Both the position numbers and the translations under genes were made by a program. The notes under the pieces are model-generated. The model had not been told where the DNA came from. It saw only the letters and a list, made by a program, of their open reading frames with translations, and ran no database searches. A stretch of 64,000 bases of DNA, from the NCBI GenBank assembly GCA_041391665.1, contig JAWKNO010000001.1, positions 2,480,001 through 2,544,000 on the forward strand. The letters are read 5' to 3'. Shown here in pieces: positions 25,622 to 34,570 of the stretch; position 1 is the first letter of the stretch, and each line of letters begins with the position of its first letter. This stretch comes from Bacteroidia bacterium. GTDB lineage: Bacteria; Bacteroidota; Bacteroidia; J057.

Positions 25622-26553
25622 GTAAAATAGAAAATATCATCCTAAATAAAAGCGACCTGCTTTTTAAAGGTATTGACACACTCATTGAGCATGCTAGAAG
25701 CAAAGTTGCGATATATGTCAATCAAGAATCTACCTTGCTGTATTGGTCTATTGGGCAATTTATTAATACTGAACTAAAGACAGAAGAACGCTTGGAATAT
25801 GGAGCAAAAATAGTTGCGACACTGTCGCAACAATTGAGTTGGAGTCACTTGATTGAGTTGGCTAATATTGACAATGCCTCCAAACGCCTTTTCTATAGCC
25901 GTATGAGCATCCACAACCGCTGGGGTGTAAGAGAACTTAGAGAAAAAATAGACAGTATGACTTTTGAGCGTACGGCAATAGCCCTCAAAGACGAAAAAGA
26001 CATCGTTAATTTGCTCTCTTCATCACCCAATGAGACGCTAATACCTGAAATGGTATTTAAAAACACCTATGTCCTGGATTTTTTAAACCTACCCAATTTT
26101 CATTCAGAGAAAGAGCTAGAAAATGCCATCATCCTTCAATTAGAGCAATTTATTATGGAATTGGGCAAGGGCTTTGCTTTTTTAGAACGCCAAAAACGCA
26201 TCTCTATTGACGCCATTGATTATCATTTAGACCTACTATTTTATCATCGAAAACTTAACAGGCTGGTAGCTATTGATTTGAAATTGGGCAAATTTAAGCC
26301 TGAGTACAAAGCCCAAATGGAACTCTACTTGCGGTATTTGCAAAAACACGAAAAACAAACACACGAAAACGACCCTATAGGCTTGCTCTTGTGTAGCGAG
26401 GGCAATACCGAACACATAGAATTACTTATGCTGGGCGAAGAAAACATCAAGGTAGCCCAATACCTTACCGAACTGCCCGACAAACAGTGGTTTATTGACA
26501 AAATGCACCGTGCTATAGAGATTTCTAAAATGAACATAAACAGCAAGCCATGA
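25618..26553 (+). CDS. DUF1016 (YhcG-type) PD-(D/E)xK nuclease-domain protein
   Basis: 311 residues. N-terminal DUF1016 helical region (VAIYVNQESTLLYWSIGQFI) and a C-terminal nuclease fold with DYHLDLLFYHRKLNRLVAID followed by LKLG, matching the D...(D/E)xK pattern. Such proteins are often encoded inside type I loci, and a nuclease or DNA-repair role is assumed. The start and stop overlap hsdM and hsdS by 4 bases each, so it belongs to the operon. Confidence 0.9.
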   Translation: MSKIENIILNKSDLLFKGIDTLIEHARSKVAIYVNQESTLLYWSIGQFINTELKTEERLEYGAKIVATLSQQLSWSHLIELANIDNASKRLFYSRMSIHNRWGVRELREKIDSMTFERTAIALKDEKDIVNLLSSSPNETLIPEMVFKNTYVLDFLNLPNFHSEKELENAIILQLEQFIMELGKGFAFLERQKRISIDAIDYHLDLLFYHRKLNRLVAIDLKLGKFKPEYKAQMELYLRYLQKHEKQTHENDPIGLLLCSEGNTEHIELLMLGEENIKVAQYLTELPDKQWFIDKMHRAIEISKMNINSKP

Positions 26554-27899
26554 GAAAATACGATGCATACAAAGATTCTGGCATAGAGTGGATTGGAGAG
26601 ATTCCGAGTCATTGGGAATTAGTACCAATAAAATATTCATTGTCAATTCCATTAACAGATGGTCCGCATGAAACCCCTGAGTTGGTAAGTGAAGGTGTTA
26701 TTTTCATTTCAGCTGAAGCCATAAAGGAAGATAAAATTGATTTTGAGAAGAAAAGGGGAAATATCACAATAGAAGACCATGAAAGATTTTCCAAGAAATA
26801 TAAACCTCAAAAAGGAGATGTGTATATGATTAAGTCTGGTGCTACTACAGGAAATTTAGCTAGAGTAGAAACAGATACGGAATTTAATATATGGTCTCCA
26901 TTAGCTGCTTTTCGTCCAGATCCCGAGAAAATAACAACTGATTTCTTGTTTTTTTATATGAAATCTAAACGCTTTTTCACAGCGATTGAACTTGGCTGGA
27001 ATTATGGAACTCAGCAAAACATTGGAATGAATGTCTTAGAGAATTTAAGATTGGTGCGACCAACCATAGAAGAACAAACCGCCATCGCCCACTACCTCGA
27101 CCGTAAAACAGCCGAGATAGACGAACTGATAGCCGACAAAAAACGCCTGCTCGAACTCTACGAAGAAGAAAAAACAGCCCTCATCAACCAGGCCGTTACC
27201 GGTAAAGCCAAGGCATGCCTTGGCTCAGATGCACCTATGAAAGATTCAGGCATTGAATGGCTGGGGGAAATTCCGGAGGAGTGGGAGGTGAAGCGGTTGA
27301 AATTAATCGTTTCTAAAATTGGAAGTGGAGTAACTCCATCAGGTGGCTCTTCTGTATATTTAACAAGTGGAATACCATTGATTAGAAGCCAGAACATCCA
27401 TTTTGATGGTATAAGGCTTGATGATGTAGCCTATATATCCGAAGAGATTGATGAAGGAATGAGTAATAGCAGGATTCAAGATGGTGATGTGTTACTAAAT
27501 ATTACAGGTGCTTCAATTGGTAGATGTTTTTATGTGCCTGATGGATTTGGAAAAGGAAATGTTAATCAGCATGTATGTATCATTCGTCCTATTCTGGAAA
27601 AAGTAGAAACAATTTTTCTCTATTATATCATGCGTTCCGAAATAGGACAAACACAAATTAGACTTCAGCAAACAGGTGCTAATAGAGAGGGCTTAAATTT
27701 TGAACAATTGAAGAATTTTATTTTACCCTTACCAGAATCTAACGAAGAACAACAAGCCATCGTCCGCCACATCGAAACGGAAAATGCCCGTATAGACGCC
27801 AAAAAATCCAAAACCGAAAAATTGATTGACCTCTTAACTGAGTACCGCACGGCGCTCATCAGCGAGGTGGTGACTGGGAAGGTGAAAGTAAGCGATTGA
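26550..27899 (+). CDS. hsdS: Type I specificity subunit HsdS
   Basis: 449 residues with two target recognition domains, each introduced by the same spacer: KDSGIEWIGEIPSHWE (from residue 8) and KDSGIEWLGEIPEEWE (from about 231). Coiled conserved regions (AHYLDRKTAEIDELIADKKR and the C-terminal HIETENARIDAKKSKTEKL) hold them apart. The domains are AT-richer than the conserved parts, as expected from recombination of recognition halves. Each half recognises one part of a split DNA site, not predictable here. Confidence 0.93.
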   Translation: MRKYDAYKDSGIEWIGEIPSHWELVPIKYSLSIPLTDGPHETPELVSEGVIFISAEAIKEDKIDFEKKRGNITIEDHERFSKKYKPQKGDVYMIKSGATTGNLARVETDTEFNIWSPLAAFRPDPEKITTDFLFFYMKSKRFFTAIELGWNYGTQQNIGMNVLENLRLVRPTIEEQTAIAHYLDRKTAEIDELIADKKRLLELYEEEKTALINQAVTGKAKACLGSDAPMKDSGIEWLGEIPEEWEVKRLKLIVSKIGSGVTPSGGSSVYLTSGIPLIRSQNIHFDGIRLDDVAYISEEIDEGMSNSRIQDGDVLLNITGASIGRCFYVPDGFGKGNVNQHVCIIRPILEKVETIFLYYIMRSEIGQTQIRLQQTGANREGLNFEQLKNFILPLPESNEEQQAIVRHIETENARIDAKKSKTEKLIDLLTEYRTALISEVVTGKVKVSD

Positions 27900-27910
27900 G
27901 CAACTAAAAG

Positions 27911-27941
27911 CTTGCTTTTGGTATTTTATATGTTATTTTTG
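27911..27941 (+). promoter_or_regulatory. Internal promoter before the second RloA/RloB pair
   Basis: CTTG at 27911-27914, 19 bases, TATTTTTG at 27934-27941: the same -7 box as at the first pair. Expected start near 27947, with the ATG at 27970. It sits in the only gap (70 bases) of the restriction operon, so rloA-rloB-hsdR may be transcribed separately from hsdM-S. Confidence 0.55.
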
Positions 27942-27944
27942 GAA

Positions 27945-27960
27945 TATTTTTACAAAAATA
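27945..27960. promoter_or_regulatory. Start-site palindrome of the second RloA/RloB pair
   Basis: TATTTTTACAAAAATA is a perfect 7-bp inverted repeat with a 2-nt centre. It lies at the predicted transcription start, as in the first pair, though its sequence differs from GCGTGA-N5-TCACGC. An AT-rich palindrome can arise by chance, so an operator role is only a suggestion. Confidence 0.4.
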
Positions 27961-27969
27961 GCCTGCAAA

Positions 27970-29226
27970 ATGGTACTCGAAATACGCATAAGCAATTTTT
28001 TCTCTATCAAGGAGGAACTCAGGCTCGATTTTCGGGCAGCCCCTATACGGTCGGCCCATGCGCGCTCGCTGGATCGCAATATCTTTTCATACACGGATAC
28101 CGAGGTGCTGAAAACTGTGGTGATCTATGGGGCCAATGCCTCAGGCAAAAGTAATCTGATCAAATCTATCCGGTTTTGCCACAACCTGGTACTGCAATCA
28201 CACTTGCACAACGAAAACGTCACCTTTAATTTTCAGCCCTTCAAATTTGACGGCTTCGCCAACAAGCCCAGCAGCTATAGTATCCGATTTGTAATCGAAG
28301 GCATCGAATACGAATACGCCTTCAGCATCACACGCAACGAGGTTGTAACTGAAAGCCTGCATTATTACCCCAAAGGACGTATCAAGGAAATTTTTACCCG
28401 CGACGAGCGGCGGGGCAAAGACAAACGAGACATCTACACCTTTGGCAAGGTGATCAAACGCCCCTTCGATGTGGCGGAAAGCACCTCCGTGAAAACCTTG
28501 TTTATCAGCCGGGCCAGCCAGATGGATCGGGATATTGCTAAAGAAGTGTACCGGTTTTTTCACACAACCTTTATCCTCCAGTATTTGGGCTTTGGCGTGG
28601 CGGCTATCGAGAACCTGAGCACAGAGAATAAACATCAACTGATTGAAGCCCTCAAAATTGCAGACAGCGACATTGTGGACGTGAAGATCAAAACCCTGAA
28701 ACAACCTGGTAAAAATATCAATGCCGACCTGACCAGTATGACCCTCACAGCCGAAGATGTGGTGCATGAGCGGCTTCAAATCACGACTCACCACCGCCGC
28801 GATCCTGGTAGAACATTTGATTTTCTCACAGAGGAGTCGCAGGGTACCATCAAGCTCTTTTTTATTATGCTTACGATCCTCGACATTGTGAAGCACAACA
28901 AAATATTGCTGATAGACGAGATAGAGGAAAGCCTTCATCCCAAAATCATCGAGTATATTTTCAACTTCTTCAGAGCTGGCGAACAAGCGCAGTTGCTGTG
29001 CACCACCCACAATACCAGATTTCTGGACTTGAAGCGAATGCGAAAAGATCAGATCTATTTTGTAAACAAAAAAGAAGACAGCTCTACTGACATGTACTCT
29101 CTGTATGACTACAGCGATTTCAGGGATACTATGGATTTGGAAAAAGCCTATCTGCAAGGGCGGTTTGATGCTGTGCCTTATGTAAACGATTCTGAGGAAA
29201 ACATCAAGCGGATATTGAATGAGTAA
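27970..29226 (+). CDS. rloA: RloA-like AAA ATPase embedded in the restriction operon
   Basis: 418 residues. Starts MVLEIRISNFFSIKEELRLD, with Walker A GANASGKS (54-61), a signature-like EESQGTIKLFF, Walker B KILLIDEIEESLHP and H-loop LLCTTHNTRFLD. Same family as the ATPase at 8329 but clearly divergent. It lies between hsdS and hsdR, the arrangement that gave the rlo (restriction-linked) genes their name. GC content is higher than in hsdM and hsdR around it, so it probably entered the operon separately. It is followed by rloB with an 8-base overlap. Confidence 0.88.
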   Translation: MVLEIRISNFFSIKEELRLDFRAAPIRSAHARSLDRNIFSYTDTEVLKTVVIYGANASGKSNLIKSIRFCHNLVLQSHLHNENVTFNFQPFKFDGFANKPSSYSIRFVIEGIEYEYAFSITRNEVVTESLHYYPKGRIKEIFTRDERRGKDKRDIYTFGKVIKRPFDVAESTSVKTLFISRASQMDRDIAKEVYRFFHTTFILQYLGFGVAAIENLSTENKHQLIEALKIADSDIVDVKIKTLKQPGKNINADLTSMTLTAEDVVHERLQITTHHRRDPGRTFDFLTEESQGTIKLFFIMLTILDIVKHNKILLIDEIEESLHPKIIEYIFNFFRAGEQAQLLCTTHNTRFLDLKRMRKDQIYFVNKKEDSSTDMYSLYDYSDFRDTMDLEKAYLQGRFDAVPYVNDSEENIKRILNE

Positions 29227-29767
29227 ACGCAGCAAGCCACTGGGTAAAAAGATTAAACCTCAGATATGGGTTTTTTGTGAAGGCGAAACCGAAAAAGCCT
29301 ACGTGGAATTCCTGCGTGCTAAGTACCGTTTACCTATTGAAATTGAATCGCGGATTTCGGGCTCCTCTATTTCCAGCCGCTATATCAGCCAATGTAAAAA
29401 AAGCAAACCTGCTCACCCCAAAGACCTTGATTTCCTGTTATACGATGCCGATGTACCTGCGGTCCTTCAGCGCTTACAATCTATCAAAGAAGCCACCCTG
29501 CTCCTCTCCAATCCAGCCATTGAACTTTGGTTTCTGCTCCATTTCAAAAACCAAACCGCAGCCCTGTCATCAGAACAATGTGAACGTGACCTGAATCGAC
29601 GTACAGGTTTTATAAAAGGCACAATCAATACCAAATTGGGCAGAAAACTGGAAGAATGCGTGGTTCAGGCATGCGAGAAGGCAAAAAAACTGCCCGAAAA
29701 TCAAAATCCTTCCTCAAATGTTTATATTTTTATTGAAAAGCTGGATCAAATAAAACGCGAACCATGA
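29219..29767 (+). CDS. rloB: RloB-like protein embedded in the restriction operon
   Basis: 182 residues, shorter than the other RloB (226). Conserved points are VFCEGETEKAYVEFL (EGE at 21-23), FLLYDADV (D76, D78) and SNPAIELWFLLHF (97-109), the same three blocks as in the first RloB. The acidic pattern suggests a Toprim-like metal site. Overlaps rloA by 8 bases and hsdR by 4 bases (ATGA at 29764), so all three are coupled. Confidence 0.87.
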   Translation: MSKRSKPLGKKIKPQIWVFCEGETEKAYVEFLRAKYRLPIEIESRISGSSISSRYISQCKKSKPAHPKDLDFLLYDADVPAVLQRLQSIKEATLLLSNPAIELWFLLHFKNQTAALSSEQCERDLNRRTGFIKGTINTKLGRKLEECVVQACEKAKKLPENQNPSSNVYIFIEKLDQIKREP

Positions 29768-32748
29768 GCATCACAACCGAAAATACCTTTGAAACCGCCT
29801 TGGTGCAGTCGCTCGTGGAGCAAGGCGGCTACACCGAAGGCCATGCACCCGATTACAGCCCTGATCTGGGTATGTTCAAGTACGAAGTGATTCAGTTTTT
29901 ACAAGAATCACAGCCTAAACGCTGGGAAAAGATTGCTGCCATTCACGGAGCAGATGCAGAAAATCGGGTTATTCAGCGGTTGTACAAAGAACTGGATTTG
30001 CGTGGCAGTTTAGATGTGCTTCGGAATGGTTTTGTGGATTATGGGGTGCGTTTTCAAATGGCGTATTTTCAGCCTGCTTCGGGTTTAAATCCTGATGCGG
30101 TAGCATTCTACAACAAAAACAAGCTGAAAGTTTACAGACAGATCTATTTCAGCAACAAAGACCGGAAAAGTGTGGATGTGGTACTTTCTCTGAATGGATT
30201 ACCCGTAGCCACTTTAGAGTTGAAAAACCAGTTTACGGGTCAGGGTGTTGGCAATGCCTTAAAACAATACAGTACCACCCGGGATAATCGGGAATTGCTT
30301 TTTGCCTTTAAAAAACGTGCTTTGGTTCACTTTGCAGTTGACCAGGACGAAGTATTTATGACCACCAAATTAGACGGAAGTAAAACCTACTGGCTACCCT
30401 TCAACAAAGGAGCAAACAAGGGCAAGGGTAATCCGCAAAATCCCAACGGATACAGAACCGCTTATTTATGGGAAAATATTTTGCAAAAGGATAGTTGGAT
30501 GGAAATCATTCAACGCTTTGTGCATTTACAAACGGAAGAAATTGAGGTGGATGGCAGAATTTACAAGAAAGAAAAGTTGATTTTTCCGAGATACCATCAG
30601 TTGGATGCAGTAAGAAGCATTGGCGAGAATGTTTTACAAGTTGGTATTGGGAAAAACTATCTGATACAGCATTCCGCAGGTTCGGGCAAGAGTAATTCCA
30701 TTGCATGGTTGGCGTATCGCTTATCGAGTTTGCACAACGCCACAGACGAGCGGATTTTTGATTCTGTCATTGTCGTAACCGATAGAAAAGTACTTGACCA
30801 GCAATTGCAGAACACCATTTACCAGTTTGAACATAAAACAGGCGTAGTTCAAAAGATCGATAAAGACAGTTCGCAATTGGCTTCTGCTTTGGGTTATGGC
30901 ACAAACATCATCATCACCACTTTGCAGAAATTTCCTTTTGTAGTGGACAAAGTGGGAGAATTACCAGATAGAAAATATGCAGTCATTATTGATGAAGCCC
31001 ACAGTTCACAAGGCGGCGAAGCAAGTAAAAAACTCAAAGAAGTTTTGACCTCCAAATCATTGGAGCAAGCCATCACAGACGACACTGACGATTACACAGG
31101 AGACGATTTCATAAGAGAACAAATTGAGAAGTCGGCAGCAGCCAGAGGGCAACAACCCAATATTTCGTTTTTCGCCTTTACAGCAACCCCAAAATATAAA
31201 ACCTTACAAGTTTTTGGAGACAAAGACGAAAATGGAAAACCCAGGCCTTTTCACTTGTATTCCATGCGTCAAGCCATTGAAGAAGGGTTTATTCTGGATG
31301 TGCTGCAAAACTATACTACCTATGAACTGTACTTTAAGTTGACCAAAGCCATTCAGGACGACCCACAACTCAATAAGAAAAAAGCAGCGAAAGCCATCGG
31401 GAAATTCGTATCTCTTCACCCACACAATCTGGCTCAGAAAACGGAAATCATCATAGAACATTTCCGGGATATTGTTTCCAAAAAGATTGGAGGCAAGGCA
31501 AAAGCCATGTTGGTATGTGGTTCAAGACTACATGCCAAACGCTATTTTGAAGAATTTGGCAGATATATCAAAACCAAAGGCTATGGAAACGAAATCAAAA
31601 TATTGGTTGCTTTTTCAGGAAAGGTAGTAGATGATAATGCACCGGACGGTATTTCAGAGCCTCAACTAACAGGTTGGGGAGAAAAAGAATTGCCAGGGGT
31701 TTTTGAAAAAGACGAGTACAAAATCCTGATTGTAGCGGACAAATACCAAACAGGATTTGATCAGCCATTACTACATACTATGTATGTGGATAAGAAGCTA
31801 TCTGGAGTTAAAGCAGTTCAAACGTTATCTCGTTTAAACAGAATGCACCCAGGAAAAGAAGATACATTTGTGTTGGATTTTGCCAATGATAGGCAAACTA
31901 TTTTAGATTCGTTTCAGCCTTACTATGAAATCACTTCTGTGACTGAAGAAACGGACATCAATCATTTGTATGACCTGAAAGCAAAGTTAGATGAGTTTCA
32001 AGTTTATTGGGCACAAGAAATTGAAGCTTTTGCCAATGTGTATTTCAATCCGGCCACTAAACTGAACAATCCCAAACACCAAAAGCATTTGTACGCTTTT
32101 ACAGATCCTGCGGTTGACAGATTCAAAGCAATTGCCGAAGAAGAAAAACGGGATGAGTTCAAAAAAGGCTTACGCTCCTGGACAAATTTGTATGCTTTCC
32201 TTTCTCAAATTATGCCTTTTATTGATTCAGAATTCGAGAAGTTTTATGCCTATGCTAAACTCCTTCAAACCCGACTTCCAAAGCGAGAACTCTCAGAATC
32301 GTTGCATTTAGATGATGAAGTGGCTTTGGAGTATTACCGTTTACAGAAGATTAAAGAAGGTTCAATTGAACTACAAAAAGGAGAAGACGGCGAACTAAGC
32401 GGAACATCGGAAGCCGGACTGAAAAGAGCCAAAGACGAAGAAGCCTTACTTTCTGAAATCATCAACGTGCTGAATGACCGTTTCGGGACAGAATTTGAAG
32501 AAGCCGACAAACTTTTCTTTGACCAGATAGAAGCGGAGTTGATGGATGATGAAACCCTGCAGACACAGGCAAGAGTGAATAAAATCGATACATTTAAATT
32601 TGCCTTCAACGACAAGTTTATTGATAAACTCATTGGCCGCATGGACCAAAATCAGGAAATCTTTGAAAAGATTCTGGAGGATCAAGTCTTCGGGGACTTA
32701 GTGAAAGAAATAATGATGAAAAAGATTTATAAAAAGCTGAATGAATAA
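29764..32748 (+). CDS. hsdR: Type I restriction subunit HsdR
   Basis: 994 residues. N-terminal nuclease with the LPVATLELKNQ motif (ExK around 150), helicase motor with Walker A SAGSGKSN (about 303-310) and DEAH box VIIDEAHSSQGG (DEAH 410-413), RecA-like domain 2 with YQTGFDQP, and a C-terminal helical region. It cuts unmodified DNA after translocation, using HsdM-HsdS for recognition. Complete, so the type I system looks functional. Confidence 0.95.
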   Translation: MSITTENTFETALVQSLVEQGGYTEGHAPDYSPDLGMFKYEVIQFLQESQPKRWEKIAAIHGADAENRVIQRLYKELDLRGSLDVLRNGFVDYGVRFQMAYFQPASGLNPDAVAFYNKNKLKVYRQIYFSNKDRKSVDVVLSLNGLPVATLELKNQFTGQGVGNALKQYSTTRDNRELLFAFKKRALVHFAVDQDEVFMTTKLDGSKTYWLPFNKGANKGKGNPQNPNGYRTAYLWENILQKDSWMEIIQRFVHLQTEEIEVDGRIYKKEKLIFPRYHQLDAVRSIGENVLQVGIGKNYLIQHSAGSGKSNSIAWLAYRLSSLHNATDERIFDSVIVVTDRKVLDQQLQNTIYQFEHKTGVVQKIDKDSSQLASALGYGTNIIITTLQKFPFVVDKVGELPDRKYAVIIDEAHSSQGGEASKKLKEVLTSKSLEQAITDDTDDYTGDDFIREQIEKSAAARGQQPNISFFAFTATPKYKTLQVFGDKDENGKPRPFHLYSMRQAIEEGFILDVLQNYTTYELYFKLTKAIQDDPQLNKKKAAKAIGKFVSLHPHNLAQKTEIIIEHFRDIVSKKIGGKAKAMLVCGSRLHAKRYFEEFGRYIKTKGYGNEIKILVAFSGKVVDDNAPDGISEPQLTGWGEKELPGVFEKDEYKILIVADKYQTGFDQPLLHTMYVDKKLSGVKAVQTLSRLNRMHPGKEDTFVLDFANDRQTILDSFQPYYEITSVTEETDINHLYDLKAKLDEFQVYWAQEIEAFANVYFNPATKLNNPKHQKHLYAFTDPAVDRFKAIAEEEKRDEFKKGLRSWTNLYAFLSQIMPFIDSEFEKFYAYAKLLQTRLPKRELSESLHLDDEVALEYYRLQKIKEGSIELQKGEDGELSGTSEAGLKRAKDEEALLSEIINVLNDRFGTEFEEADKLFFDQIEAELMDDETLQTQARVNKIDTFKFAFNDKFIDKLIGRMDQNQEIFEKILEDQVFGDLVKEIMMKKIYKKLNE

Positions 32749-32836
32749 TCCCAACCCTCAGCAGTCCCCCACATTTCCCAAAACCCCACAAGCCAAAGCT
32801 TTTCGCAGCGGAATGGTAAATGTATTGACGCCCCCC

Positions 32837-34474
32837 TTACTTCATCAGGTTGATCTCTGCGAGGTTTTTGAGGCGGTTGCGCTCCAGGAAGGCGTCAATG
32901 GTCTCAAAATGTTCGATCACGCGCTGGTCTTTAAATTCGAATACCTTTTGTGAAAGGCCCTGAAGAAAATCCCTGTCGTGTGATACCAGAATCAGCGTGC
33001 CGTCAAAGCCCAGCAATGCTTCTTTCAGCACATCTTTTGACTTCATGTCGAGGTGATTGGTAGGCTCATCGAGGATGAGCAGGTTGACGGGCTCCAACAG
33101 GAGTTTTACCATCGCCAGACGGGTTTTTTCTCCGCCCGACAATACGCTCACTTTTTTGTCCACGTCCTCACCGCCAAACATAAATCCTCCCAGAATATTA
33201 TTGATCTGCTTGCGGATTTCGCCCTTCGCGACCTCATCCACTGTCTGGAAAACGGTCAGTTCCGGATTGAGCAGCGACGCCTGATTTTGCGCAAAATACC
33301 CGACTCTTACATTGTGCCCAAGTTCACACGTTCCCTCTACCTCTATTTCCCCCATAATCGCCTTGATCATGGTCGATTTCCCCTCCCCGTTTCGCCCCAC
33401 AAAGGATACTTTTTCGCCTCTGGAGATGGACATGCTGGCATTCTTAAACACCACCTGATCGCCATACGATTTGGATACATCTTTTACTGTTACCGGAAAG
33501 TCGCCGGAACGGGGAGCCGGAGGAAAACGCAGGTTGAGGGAAGAGGTGTCGATCTCGTCGATTTCGATAATTTCGAGCTTTTCCAGCATGCGCTCGCGGG
33601 AATTTACCTGGTTGGTTTTGGAATAAGTGCCTTTGAAGCGATCAATGAAAGTCATGGTTTCAGCAATGAATTTTTGCTGCTCTTTGTAGGCTTTGATCTG
33701 ATGCGTTCTCCGCTCTTCCCGCAATTGTAAGTAATGCGAATATTTGGCCTTATAGTCGTAAATACGACCCATAGTAACCTCAATGGTGCGGTTGGTGATA
33801 TTGTCAACAAAGGCTTTGTCGTGAGAAATAACCATCACGGCCTGGGCCTTATTGACCAGGAAGTCCTCCAGCCAGATGACAGATTCAATGTCTATGTGGT
33901 TGGTAGGCTCATCGAGCAAAATAAGGTCGGGCTTTTGCAGCAGGATTTTCGCCAGTTCGATCCGCATCCGCCATCCGCCGCTAAACTCGCTGGTCTGCCG
34001 GGTAAAATCACCCTGCTTAAATCCCAGCCCCTTCAGCGCTTTTTCCACCTCCGCATCGTAGTTGATATCTTCCAGGTTGTAGAATTTTTCCCCCAGCTCG
34101 GTTACCTTCTCGATGATGGCCATGTACTCATCGCTTTCGTAGTCTGTGCGGGTTTCGAGCTGATGGTTGAGTGCATCGATCTCGTCGCGCATGGCAAATA
34201 TATGCGCAAAGGCTTTGGCCGCTTCTTCGAATACCGTGCAGTTGTCTTCGGTCAGCAGATGTTGCGGCAGATAGGCAATCACAGCGTCTTTAGGCGCGCC
34301 GATCGTGCCGCGGGTAGGTTTTTGTACACCGGCGACAATTTTCATGATGGTTGACTTTCCCGCCCCGTTTTTCCCCATGAGCGCGATTTTATCTGTGGGG
34401 TTAATCACAAAAGAAATCCCGCTAAACAAAGTCGAGCCATTAAATTCTACCGCAAGATTATCAACAGAAATCAT
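32837..34474 (-). CDS. ABC-F family ATPase
   Basis: 545 residues from the ATG at 34474 (MISVDNLAVEFNGSTLF); the open frame continues to 34741, but the added residues look non-coding and overlap the divergent gene. Two ABC units: Walker A GKNGAGKST and GRNGEGKST, signatures SGGWRMRIELAK and LSGGEKTRLAMVK, separated by a charged linker. No membrane domain. ABC-F proteins act on the ribosome, in translation or antibiotic protection. This one is of the general, housekeeping-like type; no resistance role can be read from it. Confidence 0.9.
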   Translation of the reverse strand: MISVDNLAVEFNGSTLFSGISFVINPTDKIALMGKNGAGKSTIMKIVAGVQKPTRGTIGAPKDAVIAYLPQHLLTEDNCTVFEEAAKAFAHIFAMRDEIDALNHQLETRTDYESDEYMAIIEKVTELGEKFYNLEDINYDAEVEKALKGLGFKQGDFTRQTSEFSGGWRMRIELAKILLQKPDLILLDEPTNHIDIESVIWLEDFLVNKAQAVMVISHDKAFVDNITNRTIEVTMGRIYDYKAKYSHYLQLREERRTHQIKAYKEQQKFIAETMTFIDRFKGTYSKTNQVNSRERMLEKLEIIEIDEIDTSSLNLRFPPAPRSGDFPVTVKDVSKSYGDQVVFKNASMSISRGEKVSFVGRNGEGKSTMIKAIMGEIEVEGTCELGHNVRVGYFAQNQASLLNPELTVFQTVDEVAKGEIRKQINNILGGFMFGGEDVDKKVSVLSGGEKTRLAMVKLLLEPVNLLILDEPTNHLDMKSKDVLKEALLGFDGTLILVSHDRDFLQGLSQKVFEFKDQRVIEHFETIDAFLERNRLKNLAEINLMK

Positions 34475-34539
34475 AATTTGTTTTTGAGGCTGCAAAATTA
34501 CGAATATCTTTCTCTTGGCAAACCACTTTTTGTTGCCTA

Positions 34540-34547
34540 TATTTTTG
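34540..34547 (+). promoter_or_regulatory. -7 element upstream of the RraA-like gene
   Basis: TATTTTTG, an exact TAnnTTTG box, 23 bases before the ATG at 34571. A -33 box is weak (CTTG at 34514-34517, spacing 22), so only the -7 part is well supported. Confidence 0.4.
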
Positions 34548-34570
34548 CGAATAATCTTAACCTCATTGCT

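Noticed and set aside
28198..29235. Long minus-strand frame (345 codons) opposite rloA
   Set aside because: No recognisable protein; the plus strand encodes a complete ATPase with Walker A and B.
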